In this document: positions 56,175-64,000 of the stretch, piece by piece | Layout of the letters: every line of letters starts with the position of its first letter | Position numbering within the stretch: position 1 is the stretch's first letter | Assembly (NCBI RefSeq): GCF_001026905.1 | Contig: NZ_LAQL01000007.1 | Span: 1-64,000, forward strand | Direction of reading: 5' to 3' | Origin: Kiloniella spongiae | Lineage (GTDB): Bacteria; Pseudomonadota; Alphaproteobacteria; Kiloniellales; Kiloniellaceae | Length of the DNA stretch: 64,000 bases | Made by a program: the position numbers and the translations under genes | Notes under the pieces: model-generated | Told to the model about the DNA's origin: nothing | The model's input: only the letters and a program-made list of their open reading frames with translations | The model's database searches: none

Positions 56175-57053
56175 TCAATCCCCAATTGGCTGTGGATCTG
56201 TATTGCCATGAAGGGCGGTGAGAGATGCTCTGATACGGCGCAGTTTTTCTTTGGTTTTTTCCGGCATTTTACGTGCGACAGACGCGGCCAAAATATCGAT
56301 GACAGCAAGGAAGACCAGACGTGATGCTGTGGGTTTGTATATATCCGGATCTTCGGGTAGTTCCATGCCGACGGTAATCGTACAGACTTGGGCAAGCTCT
56401 GAATTCGGCTTGGTCAAGCACACGGTTGTAGCGCCGTATTGATTGGCAATCTTGGCCGTGTCAATCAAAGCCCTCGGGGTGCCTGTTGAAGAAATAAAGA
56501 ACATCAGATCATCTGGGCCGAGGGTGGCGGCATGCATTCTGAGAAGGTATGCGTCATTAAGAGATAAAGCGGTGATGCCAAGCCTGAAGAACCTGTTGGC
56601 AGCGTCAAAGGCAACCGTTGTCGATCCGCCACCTACGCCACAGAAAATGAGTGTTTTTGTTCGGGTCAGGGCATCGACTGCTCTGGATATTTCATCGTGA
56701 TTTATTTGATTTTTGGCGACCTCAGTTGTTGAGATAAGGGCATCAAGAACTTGATCAATTGTACTGTCTGTTGATGTCGCTGGCTTATCGGAACGAGATA
56801 GATATTGCATGCTGACAGCAACATTTTGCGCTAGTTGAATTTTAAAATCTCTGAAGCCATCGCAGCCAAGTTTCCTGCAAAAGCGAATGACGGTTGGTTC
56901 GCTGACATCGCAAAATTTTGCCAAGGAGTTTACGCTGATTTGGCTAACGCTTTCGAGGTTATTAAGAACGTAAGTGGCTACCTGTTGTTCTCGGGCTTTA
57001 AAACTGCCGTCCATTTTTTTTATTTTTGTGATTAAATCAAAAGTAGCAGCCAA
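56175..57053 (-). CDS. RpiR-family regulator, second
   Basis: 292 residues. HTH_6 domain (MDGSFKAREQQVATYVLNNLESVSQISVNSLAKFCDVSEPTVIRFCRKLGCDGFRDF) is followed by a SIS domain (KTLIFCGVGGGSTTVAFDAANRFFRLG, DLMFFISSTGTPRALIDTAKIA). The start is TTG with AAGGA 7 bases upstream; the methionine 13 codons on is an alternative. It is divergent from the third TRAP operon and co-transcribed with the D-threonine-aldolase-like gene, so it probably controls both. Confidence 0.88.
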   Translation of the reverse strand: MAATFDLITKIKKMDGSFKAREQQVATYVLNNLESVSQISVNSLAKFCDVSEPTVIRFCRKLGCDGFRDFKIQLAQNVAVSMQYLSRSDKPATSTDSTIDQVLDALISTTEVAKNQINHDEISRAVDALTRTKTLIFCGVGGGSTTVAFDAANRFFRLGITALSLNDAYLLRMHAATLGPDDLMFFISSTGTPRALIDTAKIANQYGATTVCLTKPNSELAQVCTITVGMELPEDPDIYKPTASRLVFLAVIDILAASVARKMPEKTKEKLRRIRASLTALHGNTDPQPIGD

Positions 57054-57258
57054 TTGAGCATCCTTATACGTTTAAACTCGATATAAATTTATACTACGTA
57101 GTTAAATTACAAAAACAATGATTTTTAATAATATAAATGTGATATATACCTAAAATTACGCCAAAATATTAATTTACGAAGTTTATCTACGTAATTTTGC
57201 TTTACAAAAGTCGATTCTGAGCAGTAAATGTAGTTAAATTACATTTTAGGGAGGCGTG
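57054..57258. promoter_or_regulatory. RpiR/TRAP divergent region with repeated motifs
   Basis: 205 very AT-rich bases. GTAGTTAAATTACA occurs at 57098-57111 and again at 57230-57243 (identical 14-mers). A related CTACGTAATTT lies at 57188-57198. The sites are near-palindromic (TGTA...TACA) and are likely RpiR operators: one beside the regulator start, one next to the TRAP start. Confidence 0.65.
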
Positions 57259-57783
57259 ATGAGAGCGTTCGCCGCAAAAGCCAGCAAAAGAATGAACTGG
57301 GTTATTGAGCGCATTGTTGCTGTGCTGATGTTGTTATTGGTTCTGGATGTGTGGCTGGGTGTCGTTGATCGATATCTCTTTCATTGGCAATTACCCTGGC
57401 CTGAAGTATTGGCCCGTTACCTGATGATCTGGGCGGCACTTTTGGCAATCTCGGCTGGTATTGCCCGCAGAGAACATATTGGCCTTTCCATTCTAATTGA
57501 TCGTTTGCCCCAGGCTTTTCGAAGACTACTTTTGGTTTTGGTTGATGTTATGACCTTTGCCTTGTTCGCCTTTTTGTGTTGGTACGGCATCGATTTTACT
57601 GTTGGTGGGAGCAACCGTCAGGCCATGATTTTTGGTATGACACTGGCGATGCCTTTTGCCGCAATACCGGTTTCTTCAGCCATTGCCGCGATTCAAGTTC
57701 TCCTTGTTGCTTTAAGAGATCAGGGCGAAGTAATGACTGATTCTAACGATAGCTTGTCGTCTGGTGCAGGAGCAGTTCTATGA
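57259..57783 (+). CDS. TRAP transporter small permease (DctQ family), third system
   Basis: 174 residues with four membrane segments. LVLDVWLGVVDRYLFHWQLPWPEVLARYLMIW is the family pattern. AGGGAGG precedes the ATG at 57259; a GTG at 57256 in the same frame is less likely. Here the small permease gene comes first in the operon, before dctM and dctP, unlike the first TRAP system. Its stop overlaps the dctM start by 4 bases. Confidence 0.9.
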   Translation: MRAFAAKASKRMNWVIERIVAVLMLLLVLDVWLGVVDRYLFHWQLPWPEVLARYLMIWAALLAISAGIARREHIGLSILIDRLPQAFRRLLLVLVDVMTFALFAFLCWYGIDFTVGGSNRQAMIFGMTLAMPFAAIPVSSAIAAIQVLLVALRDQGEVMTDSNDSLSSGAGAVL

Positions 57784-59060
57784 TCGTTGGTATTGCTTTT
57801 GTTGTTCTGGTTTTGATCGGCATGCCCATTGGCTTTGCCTTAGGGTTGGCAGGTGTTATCGGGCTTATTGACATGGGGGGTGGGGCCTTTTTTGCACTGG
57901 CACCAAGCAAGATGTTCAATGGCCTGAATATCTTTCCTTTCCTGGCTATGCCTTTTTTCATCCTTGCTGGTGAGATCATGAACCATACCGGGATTACTCA
58001 TCGTCTGGTAACGCTGGCGCAGGCGTTGGTTGGACATTTTCGGGGTGGATTAGCGCATACCAATATGCTTGCGTCTGTTTTTTTCGCCGGGTTGACGGGG
58101 GCGGCAACGGCTGATGCTGCCGCTTTTGGCAAGACACTTGTCCCGGCAATGGTCAAGCGAGGTTATAGCCGGGATTATGCCTGCGCGGTAACTGCAGCGG
58201 GGTCCATTATTGGTCCAACTATTCCACCGTCTGGTTTAATGGTTGTTTATGGCTCTTTGATGGGCGTTTCCATCGGTGGATTGTTCGCCGCGGGAATTCT
58301 GCCGGGTTTATTGATCTGTCTTGTTTGCATGATTGTTATTGCAGTCGGTGTTAAGGCGAACAATCTTCCGGAAGCTGAAGAAAGAGCGAGTTTCAAAGAG
58401 CTGTTGCAGATCTTCAGATCTTCGATACTGGCGCTTTTCATGCCGATTATCATTCTTGGCGGCATCCTGGGGGGGATTGTTACGCCGACAGAGGCTGCGT
58501 CTATCGCGGTCGGTTATGCACTGTTTATCGGTGTTGTTGTTTATCGAGCGATCACAGTTTCCGATTTTATCGGAATGTTGATCCGCACGGCCCGAATTAC
58601 AGGTGTGATCTTTGTTATTATTGCCTTTGCCGCGATTTTAGGCTGGTGGATGAGCTTCAATCGTATTCCACAGGAAATTGCCGAAGCCATTCTGTCTATT
58701 TCGGATAATCCTTACATCATTATTGCTTTGGTTATTGTTCTGCTATTGGCGATTGGGATGGTGATGGATATCACAGCGATTCTGATCTTGCTGGCCCCGG
58801 TTCTTGTGCCGTTGACGGAACAAATCGGCCTGGAGCCTATTCATGCCGGGATTATTTTTGTCCTTGCCTTGAACATATCCTTGATGACACCGCCCGTGGG
58901 TGCCTGCCTTTTTGTCTTGTCCTCTGTAACGGGGGAACGGTTGGAACGTATTGCGGCAAAGCTATGGCCTTTCCTGATTGCCGAAGTCGTTATCCTGTTC
59001 ATTTTTGCTTTTTGGGAGGATCTCGCCTTGGCCCTTCCGCGATTACTGGGATTTGCCTGA
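57780..59060 (+). CDS. TRAP transporter large permease (DctM family), third system
   Basis: 426 residues with about a dozen membrane spans. GSIIGPTIPPSGLMVVYGSLMGVS, TPTEAASIAVGYALFIG and LMTPPVGACLFVLSSVTGE are DctM signatures. The gene overlaps the small-permease gene, and the binding-protein gene follows 92 bases on. Confidence 0.93.
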   Translation: MIVGIAFVVLVLIGMPIGFALGLAGVIGLIDMGGGAFFALAPSKMFNGLNIFPFLAMPFFILAGEIMNHTGITHRLVTLAQALVGHFRGGLAHTNMLASVFFAGLTGAATADAAAFGKTLVPAMVKRGYSRDYACAVTAAGSIIGPTIPPSGLMVVYGSLMGVSIGGLFAAGILPGLLICLVCMIVIAVGVKANNLPEAEERASFKELLQIFRSSILALFMPIIILGGILGGIVTPTEAASIAVGYALFIGVVVYRAITVSDFIGMLIRTARITGVIFVIIAFAAILGWWMSFNRIPQEIAEAILSISDNPYIIIALVIVLLLAIGMVMDITAILILLAPVLVPLTEQIGLEPIHAGIIFVLALNISLMTPPVGACLFVLSSVTGERLERIAAKLWPFLIAEVVILFIFAFWEDLALALPRLLGFA

Positions 59061-59152
59061 TCCCAGCGAGATGAGGAGTGGCGACTGCTCCTTCACTTCT
59101 TAGAAACAACAGACGCAAGTTTGAAAAAGAAATAAATATAGGGAGACGTAAA

Positions 59153-60208
59153 ATGAAGTTACTGAAAAAAGTGGCGACATCTGTTGCTGTGGGTGCACTG
59201 CTTTGTTCCAATGTTACAGGGGCAATGGCGGAACCAAAGGTTCTCAAATTCGGTCACGATAATAAAATGGACCCGTTTGAAAATCCCGCTCATGCCTGTA
59301 CTGCTGTTTTTGCCAACATTGTTGAAGCTGATACCAACGGTTCTATCGAGGTTGAGGTCTATCCTTCGAACCAGCTCGGGTCAGCGAAAGAGCACGTTCA
59401 GTTGGTGCGGGATAATGTGATTCAGGCGACATTGACTTCCACTGGGGCAATCTCGTCTTACTATCCGCGCATTGATGTTTTGAACCTGGCTTTTGCTTTC
59501 GATCACAACGCCGCGACATATGATGTTTTTGATGGTCCCTTTGGTGCGGAGCTTTCCCGAGATATTGAAGAGACAGTGAGCGGTGTGAAGGTATTGGGTT
59601 TCCCTGATACAGGTGGTTTCTTTGCGGTGACAAACTCCAAGCATCCGATTAAAAATCTGGAAGATTTCAAAGGCATTCGTGTACGCACAATGACTTTGCC
59701 ATCTCATCAGAAGATTATTCAATCACTTGGGGGTGAAGCTTACCCCTTGGCGTGGGGAGAGGTCTATTCCGGTTTACAAACAGGTGTGATTGACGGGCAG
59801 ATGAACCCGGTGCCGATTATCTCTTTTGCCAAGTTCTCTGAAGTTCAGAAATACATGACTTTGACCAACCATCTTTTTGCGCCTTATACCTTTATGGTGT
59901 CCAAAACCTTCTGGGATGATCTGACTGCTGATGAACAGCGTGTTTTGAATTACGCAGCCAATTCCTGTGTGGTTGCCAGCCGTGGCCTTAGCCGTGTGAT
60001 TGAAGCTTCTGATCGCGGCTTGGCTGGTTTGAAAGACAAAATTGAGGTCACAGCCCTATCAGCAGAATCTCGTGAGCAATTTAAATCTGCCGCACAACCG
60101 GTTGTTCTCAAACATGTCGAAGAAACGCTGGGTGAGAAAGGCGTTACACTTTTGGATCTGTTCCAGGAAGAATTGGGTAAAGCCAATACGCGTAATTATC
60201 TCAAATAA
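59153..60208 (+). CDS. TRAP transporter solute-binding protein (DctP family), third system
   Basis: 351 residues. MKLLKKVATSVAVGALLCSNVTGAMA is a clean signal peptide with cleavage near residue 26. LEDFKGIRVRTMTLPSHQKII carries the ligand-binding arginine. AGGGAGA precedes ATG 59153; an open frame from 59078 would bury the signal peptide. It is the third binding protein of its class in the window, each next to different hydrolases, so each is likely to have a different cargo. Confidence 0.92.
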   Translation: MKLLKKVATSVAVGALLCSNVTGAMAEPKVLKFGHDNKMDPFENPAHACTAVFANIVEADTNGSIEVEVYPSNQLGSAKEHVQLVRDNVIQATLTSTGAISSYYPRIDVLNLAFAFDHNAATYDVFDGPFGAELSRDIEETVSGVKVLGFPDTGGFFAVTNSKHPIKNLEDFKGIRVRTMTLPSHQKIIQSLGGEAYPLAWGEVYSGLQTGVIDGQMNPVPIISFAKFSEVQKYMTLTNHLFAPYTFMVSKTFWDDLTADEQRVLNYAANSCVVASRGLSRVIEASDRGLAGLKDKIEVTALSAESREQFKSAAQPVVLKHVEETLGEKGVTLLDLFQEELGKANTRNYLK

Positions 60209-60220
60209 TTGCCAACTTGA

Positions 60221-60243
60221 CCCGAGGGAGTTTCTCCCTCGGG
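60221..60243 (+). terminator. Hairpin between dctP and M81 gene
   Basis: CCCGAGGGAG at 60221-60230 pairs perfectly with CTCCCTCGGG at 60234-60243 around a 3-base loop, followed by CTTTATTT. It probably attenuates transcription between the abundantly needed binding protein and the peptidase gene. Confidence 0.75.
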
Positions 60244-60286
60244 CTTTATTTAGAATATTTACACGATTAATTTACGAGGACTTCCT

Positions 60287-61741
60287 GTGCGAATATTTTG
60301 CGCATCAATCGCAACCGAGACAAATACCTTTTCTCCTCTGCGTGCCGATCTGAGTGATTTTAAGGAGAGCTTCTATGCGGCGCCGGGGGAACATCCTGAA
60401 ACCCCAACGCTTTGCAGTGCTGTTTTTCCGGTGTGCCGAAGAAGAGCGAAAGAAGAGGGCTGGGAGCTTGTTGAAGGTACGGCGACCTGGGCAGAGCCGG
60501 GGGGCATTGTGAATGCCAAAACCTGGGATGCATTAAGAGAGGAAGTTCTGGAGCAATTACGAAAGGCTCTTCCTGTTGATGCTGTTATCCTTGGGTTGCA
60601 CGGGGCGATGGTGGCCCAGAATTGTCAGGATTGCGAAGGTGCGTTACTAGAGGCCATCCGGGAAATTGTTGGTTCTGATGTTGTTATCGGGGCGACCCTT
60701 GATCCTCATAGTCATCTCTCGCAAAAGCGCGTTGCGAATGCAGATATTCTTGTTGCCTTCAAAGAGTTTCCTCATACCGATTTTGTTGAATGTGCCGAGA
60801 GTTGTGTTGATCTGGTTGTACGTACGGTGAGAGGAGAAATTTCCCCCGAGCTCCACGTGGCTGATTGCAACATGATCGAAGTTCTACCGACAAGCCGTGA
60901 ACCAATGCGCAGTTTTGTTGATAAGATACAAGAGCTCGAAGGCCAAAACGGTATTTTATCCGTCTCGGTTATTCATGGTTTTATGGCCGGGGATGTGCCG
61001 GACATGGGAACAAAAGTACTGGTTGTTGCTGAACAGGAACAGGGTCATGCCCGGTTATTGGCCAAAGACCTCAGTCAGGAACTGTTTTCATTTCGTGGCA
61101 GAACACGTCCGGAGTTTTTATCTCCGGCAGAGGCGGTCGCGCGAGCAAAGGCTGCGCCAAATGGCCCGGTTGTTATCGCTGATGTCTGGGATAATCCCGG
61201 TGGTGGTGTTCCCGGTGATTCAACAATTCTTCTCCGTACCTTGGTTGCGCAGGAGGCCTTTGATGCCGCTGTTGGTACTATCTGGGATCCAATGGCTGTA
61301 AAAACGTGTATTTCTGCGGGTGAGGACGCTACGCTCAAACTACGTTTTGGCAGTAAGATGTCTGATACAGCAGGCCCCCCGATAGATGCGGATGTGACAG
61401 TTCTAAAAATTGTTCAGAACGCAACTCAGGATTTTGGTACATCCATTGTTCCGTTGGGCGATAGCGTCGCGATTGACTATATGGGAATTACGGTGATTCT
61501 TAATTCCAATCGCAGTCAGAGCTTTGATCCGAGCCTTTTCCGAAACCTTGGCGTTGATCCGAAATCGAAAAAAATTCTGGTGATTAAATCTACCAATCAT
61601 TTTTACGATGCCTTTGTTCCCGTGGCGTCGGAAATTCTCTATGCCAGCGTTGACGGACCTTATCCGAATGACCCCAGAACAACGGATTACAAATTTGCCC
61701 GTACAGACATTTGGCCGAGAACAGAGAAGTGCGTTACGTAA
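60287..61741 (+). CDS. M81-family metallopeptidase (MlrC-like)
   Basis: 484 residues from a GTG start with GAGGA upstream. [18 protein letters not shown] is the characteristic N-terminus of the MlrC/M81 family. [36 protein letters not shown] and [15 protein letters not shown] form the metal-binding core, and [17 protein letters not shown] is the conserved middle block. MlrC of microcystin degraders cleaves linear microcystin products; most homologues are uncharacterised. It ends the TRAP operon and its stop overlaps the convergent M20 gene by 8 bases. Confidence 0.88.
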   Translation: MRIFCASIATETNTFSPLRADLSDFKESFYAAPGEHPETPTLCSAVFPVCRRRAKEEGWELVEGTATWAEPGGIVNAKTWDALREEVLEQLRKALPVDAVILGLHGAMVAQNCQDCEGALLEAIREIVGSDVVIGATLDPHSHLSQKRVANADILVAFKEFPHTDFVECAESCVDLVVRTVRGEISPELHVADCNMIEVLPTSREPMRSFVDKIQELEGQNGILSVSVIHGFMAGDVPDMGTKVLVVAEQEQGHARLLAKDLSQELFSFRGRTRPEFLSPAEAVARAKAAPNGPVVIADVWDNPGGGVPGDSTILLRTLVAQEAFDAAVGTIWDPMAVKTCISAGEDATLKLRFGSKMSDTAGPPIDADVTVLKIVQNATQDFGTSIVPLGDSVAIDYMGITVILNSNRSQSFDPSLFRNLGVDPKSKKILVIKSTNHFYDAFVPVASEILYASVDGPYPNDPRTTDYKFARTDIWPRTEKCVT

Positions 61742-63119
61742 TCTTCTTTCCGTTTTCTGCAATATCCCAGAAAAGCCCGGCCATGTTTCTTAGGCCATCT
61801 CTTACGATCGGTTTGAGCAGGTGCTCATTGGGGGCATGTTGTGAACAACCGCCGTAAGAGTGAGGCACCCATACTGTTGGAAGTCCAAGAATTTCACTAA
61901 AGGTTTCGTTGGGAAGTGACCCGGCGAGATTGGGCAGTATGTGTGGGGGATTTCCGTTCGTACTTTCTATAGATCTTGCGGTAAACTGGACCCATGGGTG
62001 ATCAGGGTCAAGGCGCGTTGCTTGGAAAAAAGCTTCTTTGCTTGGAATGATTTCAACCGAGGGAAAACCGGCTTTATCAAGATGTCTGCGCAGTGCAGGC
62101 AAAATATCATCCGTATTGGTTCCTACCACAAAGCGAAGTTGACAATGGGCGCTTGCATGGCCTGCAATGGCATTGACCGGCGCTTCGGGAACACCGCTTT
62201 TCATGGCAAGAACTGCAAAGGAATTCCAGCCAAAGGCACGTTGTGCCGGATCCAATCCTTCTTCTCCCCAGTTCAAATTGATTTCCGGGCCTCCATCTAT
62301 GGGCAGATCCTTCAAGATTTTTTTGATGTCGCTTGTCAGGCTTGTCGGTCGCCATTCGGGGATTTCAATCTGACCTCTGGCATCTGTGATTGTTGCTATG
62401 GCGTGCGATAGTATTATCGCTGGATCCGCCAGCAACCCACCCCAGTTTCCTGAATGGTTAGCGCCTTCTCGTAAGTTTACAGAAAGATCAAAGTTAATGG
62501 CACCACGTGTCCCCATGAACAGGGTCGGTGTATCAGGTTGAAGCCTTGGACCGTCAGATGCAATCAAGACATCTGCTTTTAATAGATCTTTGTGACATTC
62601 AAAGAATTGGGCAAGGCCGGCTGACCCCGTCTCTTCCGACGTTTCTATGATGACTTTCAGGTTAAAGCCAAGAGATTCTCTTTCTTCTAGCAAACAAGAT
62701 AGAGCTGCGAGATTGATAAGGTGCTGCCCTTTGTTGTCAGCAGTTCCCCGTCCATAGATTTTTTCGTCCCGGGTGACGACTTTGAACGGGTCCAGTCCTT
62801 CCTGCCATTGATCCGTCTGCGCACGTATAACATCGCCGTGGCCATAGGTAAGTATCGTTGGTTGATCAGGGGATTCCTGTCGTTCTCCGACTAGAAAAGG
62901 CCCCCCGGCAGGATCAGGGTTTTCGTATATGTTGCTCTTGATATCCAGTTTGTCCAAGAGTGGTGTTATTTCTTTGCTAAGATATCTGTAAAGTTCAGAT
63001 CGTTGATCTGGGTTCTGGCTTTCAGTTTCAACAGCAATTAGGCGTTCGAGTTCTGCGAGAAAATGGCCATTGTCAAAATAATCTTCTGCCCGCTTTATGG
63101 TTGCTTCACGTGTTGCCAT
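61734..63119 (-). CDS. M20-family metallopeptidase/dipeptidase
   Basis: 461 residues. [11 protein letters not shown] (His, Asp), [12 protein letters not shown] (Asp), [11 protein letters not shown] (catalytic Glu pair), LIASDGPRL (Asp) and [14 protein letters not shown] (His) make the complete di-zinc set. The family hydrolyses dipeptides such as Cys-Gly, beta-alanyl or N-acyl amino acids. ATG 63119 overlaps the gamma-glutamyltransferase stop (TAATG), so the two are translationally coupled. A longer frame from 63176 lies inside the upstream gene. Confidence 0.9.
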   Translation of the reverse strand: MATREATIKRAEDYFDNGHFLAELERLIAVETESQNPDQRSELYRYLSKEITPLLDKLDIKSNIYENPDPAGGPFLVGERQESPDQPTILTYGHGDVIRAQTDQWQEGLDPFKVVTRDEKIYGRGTADNKGQHLINLAALSCLLEERESLGFNLKVIIETSEETGSAGLAQFFECHKDLLKADVLIASDGPRLQPDTPTLFMGTRGAINFDLSVNLREGANHSGNWGGLLADPAIILSHAIATITDARGQIEIPEWRPTSLTSDIKKILKDLPIDGGPEINLNWGEEGLDPAQRAFGWNSFAVLAMKSGVPEAPVNAIAGHASAHCQLRFVVGTNTDDILPALRRHLDKAGFPSVEIIPSKEAFFQATRLDPDHPWVQFTARSIESTNGNPPHILPNLAGSLPNETFSEILGLPTVWVPHSYGGCSQHAPNEHLLKPIVRDGLRNMAGLFWDIAENGKKIT

Positions 63120-64000
63120 TATTTTGTATCTCTCTCTGCAACAGCATCGCCCCAGGGGGACATAACTTCTGTACATCCAGAGTTCACACCGTTTTCTCTG
63201 GAAACACCAGCCGGACAGGCAAAGGCGTAGGGAAATACGGTTCGCTTTGTTGTGGTGACGGTGTGTTTTTGGGATAGCTCAGAAATAATTTCGGGGGCGA
63301 GATCCTCATCAGCGATAATAACGTCACCACCGGAAACATCCATTCTGGGATGGTGGAAAGCGTCTTCGAGACTCATATTGTAATCTGTCATAAAAGAAGA
63401 GAGTTGCATAACGGCAGGCATGATTTTTCGCCCGCCCGAGGCACCAATCGCAAAACGTTGCAGACTCTGTTTATCTGTCCCTTGTTCTCTGATTACCTGC
63501 TCACCGATAACGGGACAGACATTCATCAAGCAGCGTTTGTTAGGTGCCAGAGAGTTCGGGTGCCCCTGTTCCGGATCAAACCACATGATGCCATTGTTCA
63601 TAAGCAATCCGGTGCTTGGTGAAATAACACGAGATCCAAAAAGAGAAAGAAGAGTTTGGGTCATGGAGACCATGTTGCCTTGTCGATCAACGATAGAAAA
63701 ATGTGTGGTACATGACGGGGCATGGGGCGCATCTTGATCCCCCATTGTTACAAGGCGTTTTTCGTATGCTTTGCTTAAGGCCTCGGCATAGGCGCCGAAG
63801 CTGTTCGCTGCCGGAGAACTGCCGGGGGTAAACATGTTTTCCATCTGGCACAAAGTATCCGCGAGCGTGGGCCCCGCTGTGAGTGTCGGTGTCGCAAAAA
63901 TACGGCTGTCTCTATATGGAATAGTCAGAGGATCTTCGAATTCAATAGCATAGGATGCAAGGTCATCCAGTGAGAGAAAACCACCTTTGTCTTGAATGTC
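63119..64000 (-). CDS. Gamma-glutamyltransferase (partial, start beyond window)
   Basis: 293 codons to the window edge; the frame stays open through 64000. It covers the end of the large subunit ([14 protein letters not shown] near the cut) and the whole small subunit. [24 protein letters not shown] holds the catalytic threonine at which the precursor cleaves itself. [15 protein letters not shown] is the GGT glycine-rich oxyanion region. GGT cleaves gamma-glutamyl bonds, as in glutathione. Coupled to an M20 peptidase that could then cleave Cys-Gly or a similar product. Confidence 0.92.
   Translation of the reverse strand, partial: DIQDKGGFLSLDDLASYAIEFEDPLTIPYRDSRIFATPTLTAGPTLADTLCQMENMFTPGSSPAANSFGAYAEALSKAYEKRLVTMGDQDAPHAPSCTTHFSIVDRQGNMVSMTQTLLSLFGSRVISPSTGLLMNNGIMWFDPEQGHPNSLAPNKRCLMNVCPVIGEQVIREQGTDKQSLQRFAIGASGGRKIMPAVMQLSSFMTDYNMSLEDAFHHPRMDVSGGDVIIADEDLAPEIISELSQKHTVTTTKRTVFPYAFACPAGVSRENGVNSGCTEVMSPWGDAVAERDTK

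Noticed and set aside
59080-59098. Hairpin-like AGGAG/CTCCT pair between dctM and dctP of the third TRAP operon
   Set aside because: Only a 5-bp stem with a long loop and no T-run; consistent with chance.
1-64000. CRISPR array, rRNA or tRNA genes
   Set aside because: No regularly spaced repeats and no recognisable rRNA or tRNA sequence were seen on either strand.

Overview
The window looks like chromosomal sequence from a moderate-GC (about 45-50% on lines counted by hand), probably marine, heterotrophic alphaproteobacterium. The content favours a Rhodospirillales/Kiloniellales-like lineage: three TRAP transporter operons, an FAD-GcvT dimethylglycine/sarcosine dehydrogenase, an IolC-DUF2090 fusion, RpiR-type regulators and a complete pspABC/pspF stress module. 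The lineage is inference from gene content, because no rRNA or tRNA gene was found. The window is almost entirely accessory catabolism: uptake systems next to hydrolases and local regulators.

Layout. (1) 1-683: a decayed IS3-type insertion sequence. (2) 861-13353: an AraC regulator divergent from a TRAP transporter, then a YtcJ-type amidohydrolase, a CobW/G3E GTPase, an AbgB-like M20 hydrolase, an arginase-family ureohydrolase and gabT-gabD. Read as a pathway, an imported amide- or guanidino-containing compound would be trimmed to a C4 amino acid and fed to succinate. (3) 13859-19209: an XRE-type regulator, a dimethylglycine/sarcosine dehydrogenase, an arginine deiminase/DDAH-like enzyme and a TetR regulator, with striking palindromes between the divergent genes. 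(4) 19424-20089: mtgA. (5) 20214-26599: a flavin-dependent monooxygenase catabolic operon (AA_synth protein, alpha/beta hydrolase, flavin reductase with an odd C-terminal domain, luciferase-like monooxygenase, aldehyde dehydrogenase, CMD protein) facing a GntR regulator plus a DUF1330 protein across a perfect palindromic operator. (6) 26650-27420: an orphan periplasmic binding protein.

(7) 27540-41965: a myo-inositol catabolic region (iolC-D-E-B, iolG) with an inositol-monophosphatase-family enzyme and an AfuABC/FbpABC-type ABC transporter, controlled by a LacI and an RpiR (IolR-like) regulator. The combination suggests uptake and dephosphorylation of a phosphorylated cyclitol. (8) 42101-44419: a four-lipoprotein CsgG/PEGA-like/DUF4810/DUF799 operon. 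(9) 44653-47344: pspC-pspB-pspA divergent from pspF, with a recognisable sigma-54 promoter. (10) 47369-49138: an AcoR-like GAF-Fis protein lacking the AAA+ domain and a MarR-like regulator. (11) 49195-55070: a TRAP transporter divergent from pxpB-pxpC-pxpA (5-oxoprolinase). (12) 55090-64000: a D-threonine-aldolase-like PLP enzyme and an RpiR regulator divergent from a third TRAP operon with an M81 (MlrC-like) peptidase, meeting an M20 peptidase and a gamma-glutamyltransferase that runs off the window end.

Regions 11 and 12 read together as uptake and breakdown of gamma-glutamyl or otherwise unusual peptides. The candidates most likely to be undescribed are the amidohydrolase/G3E/ureohydrolase operon, the flavin-reductase-fusion monooxygenase operon, and the inositol cluster with an Afu-type transporter.
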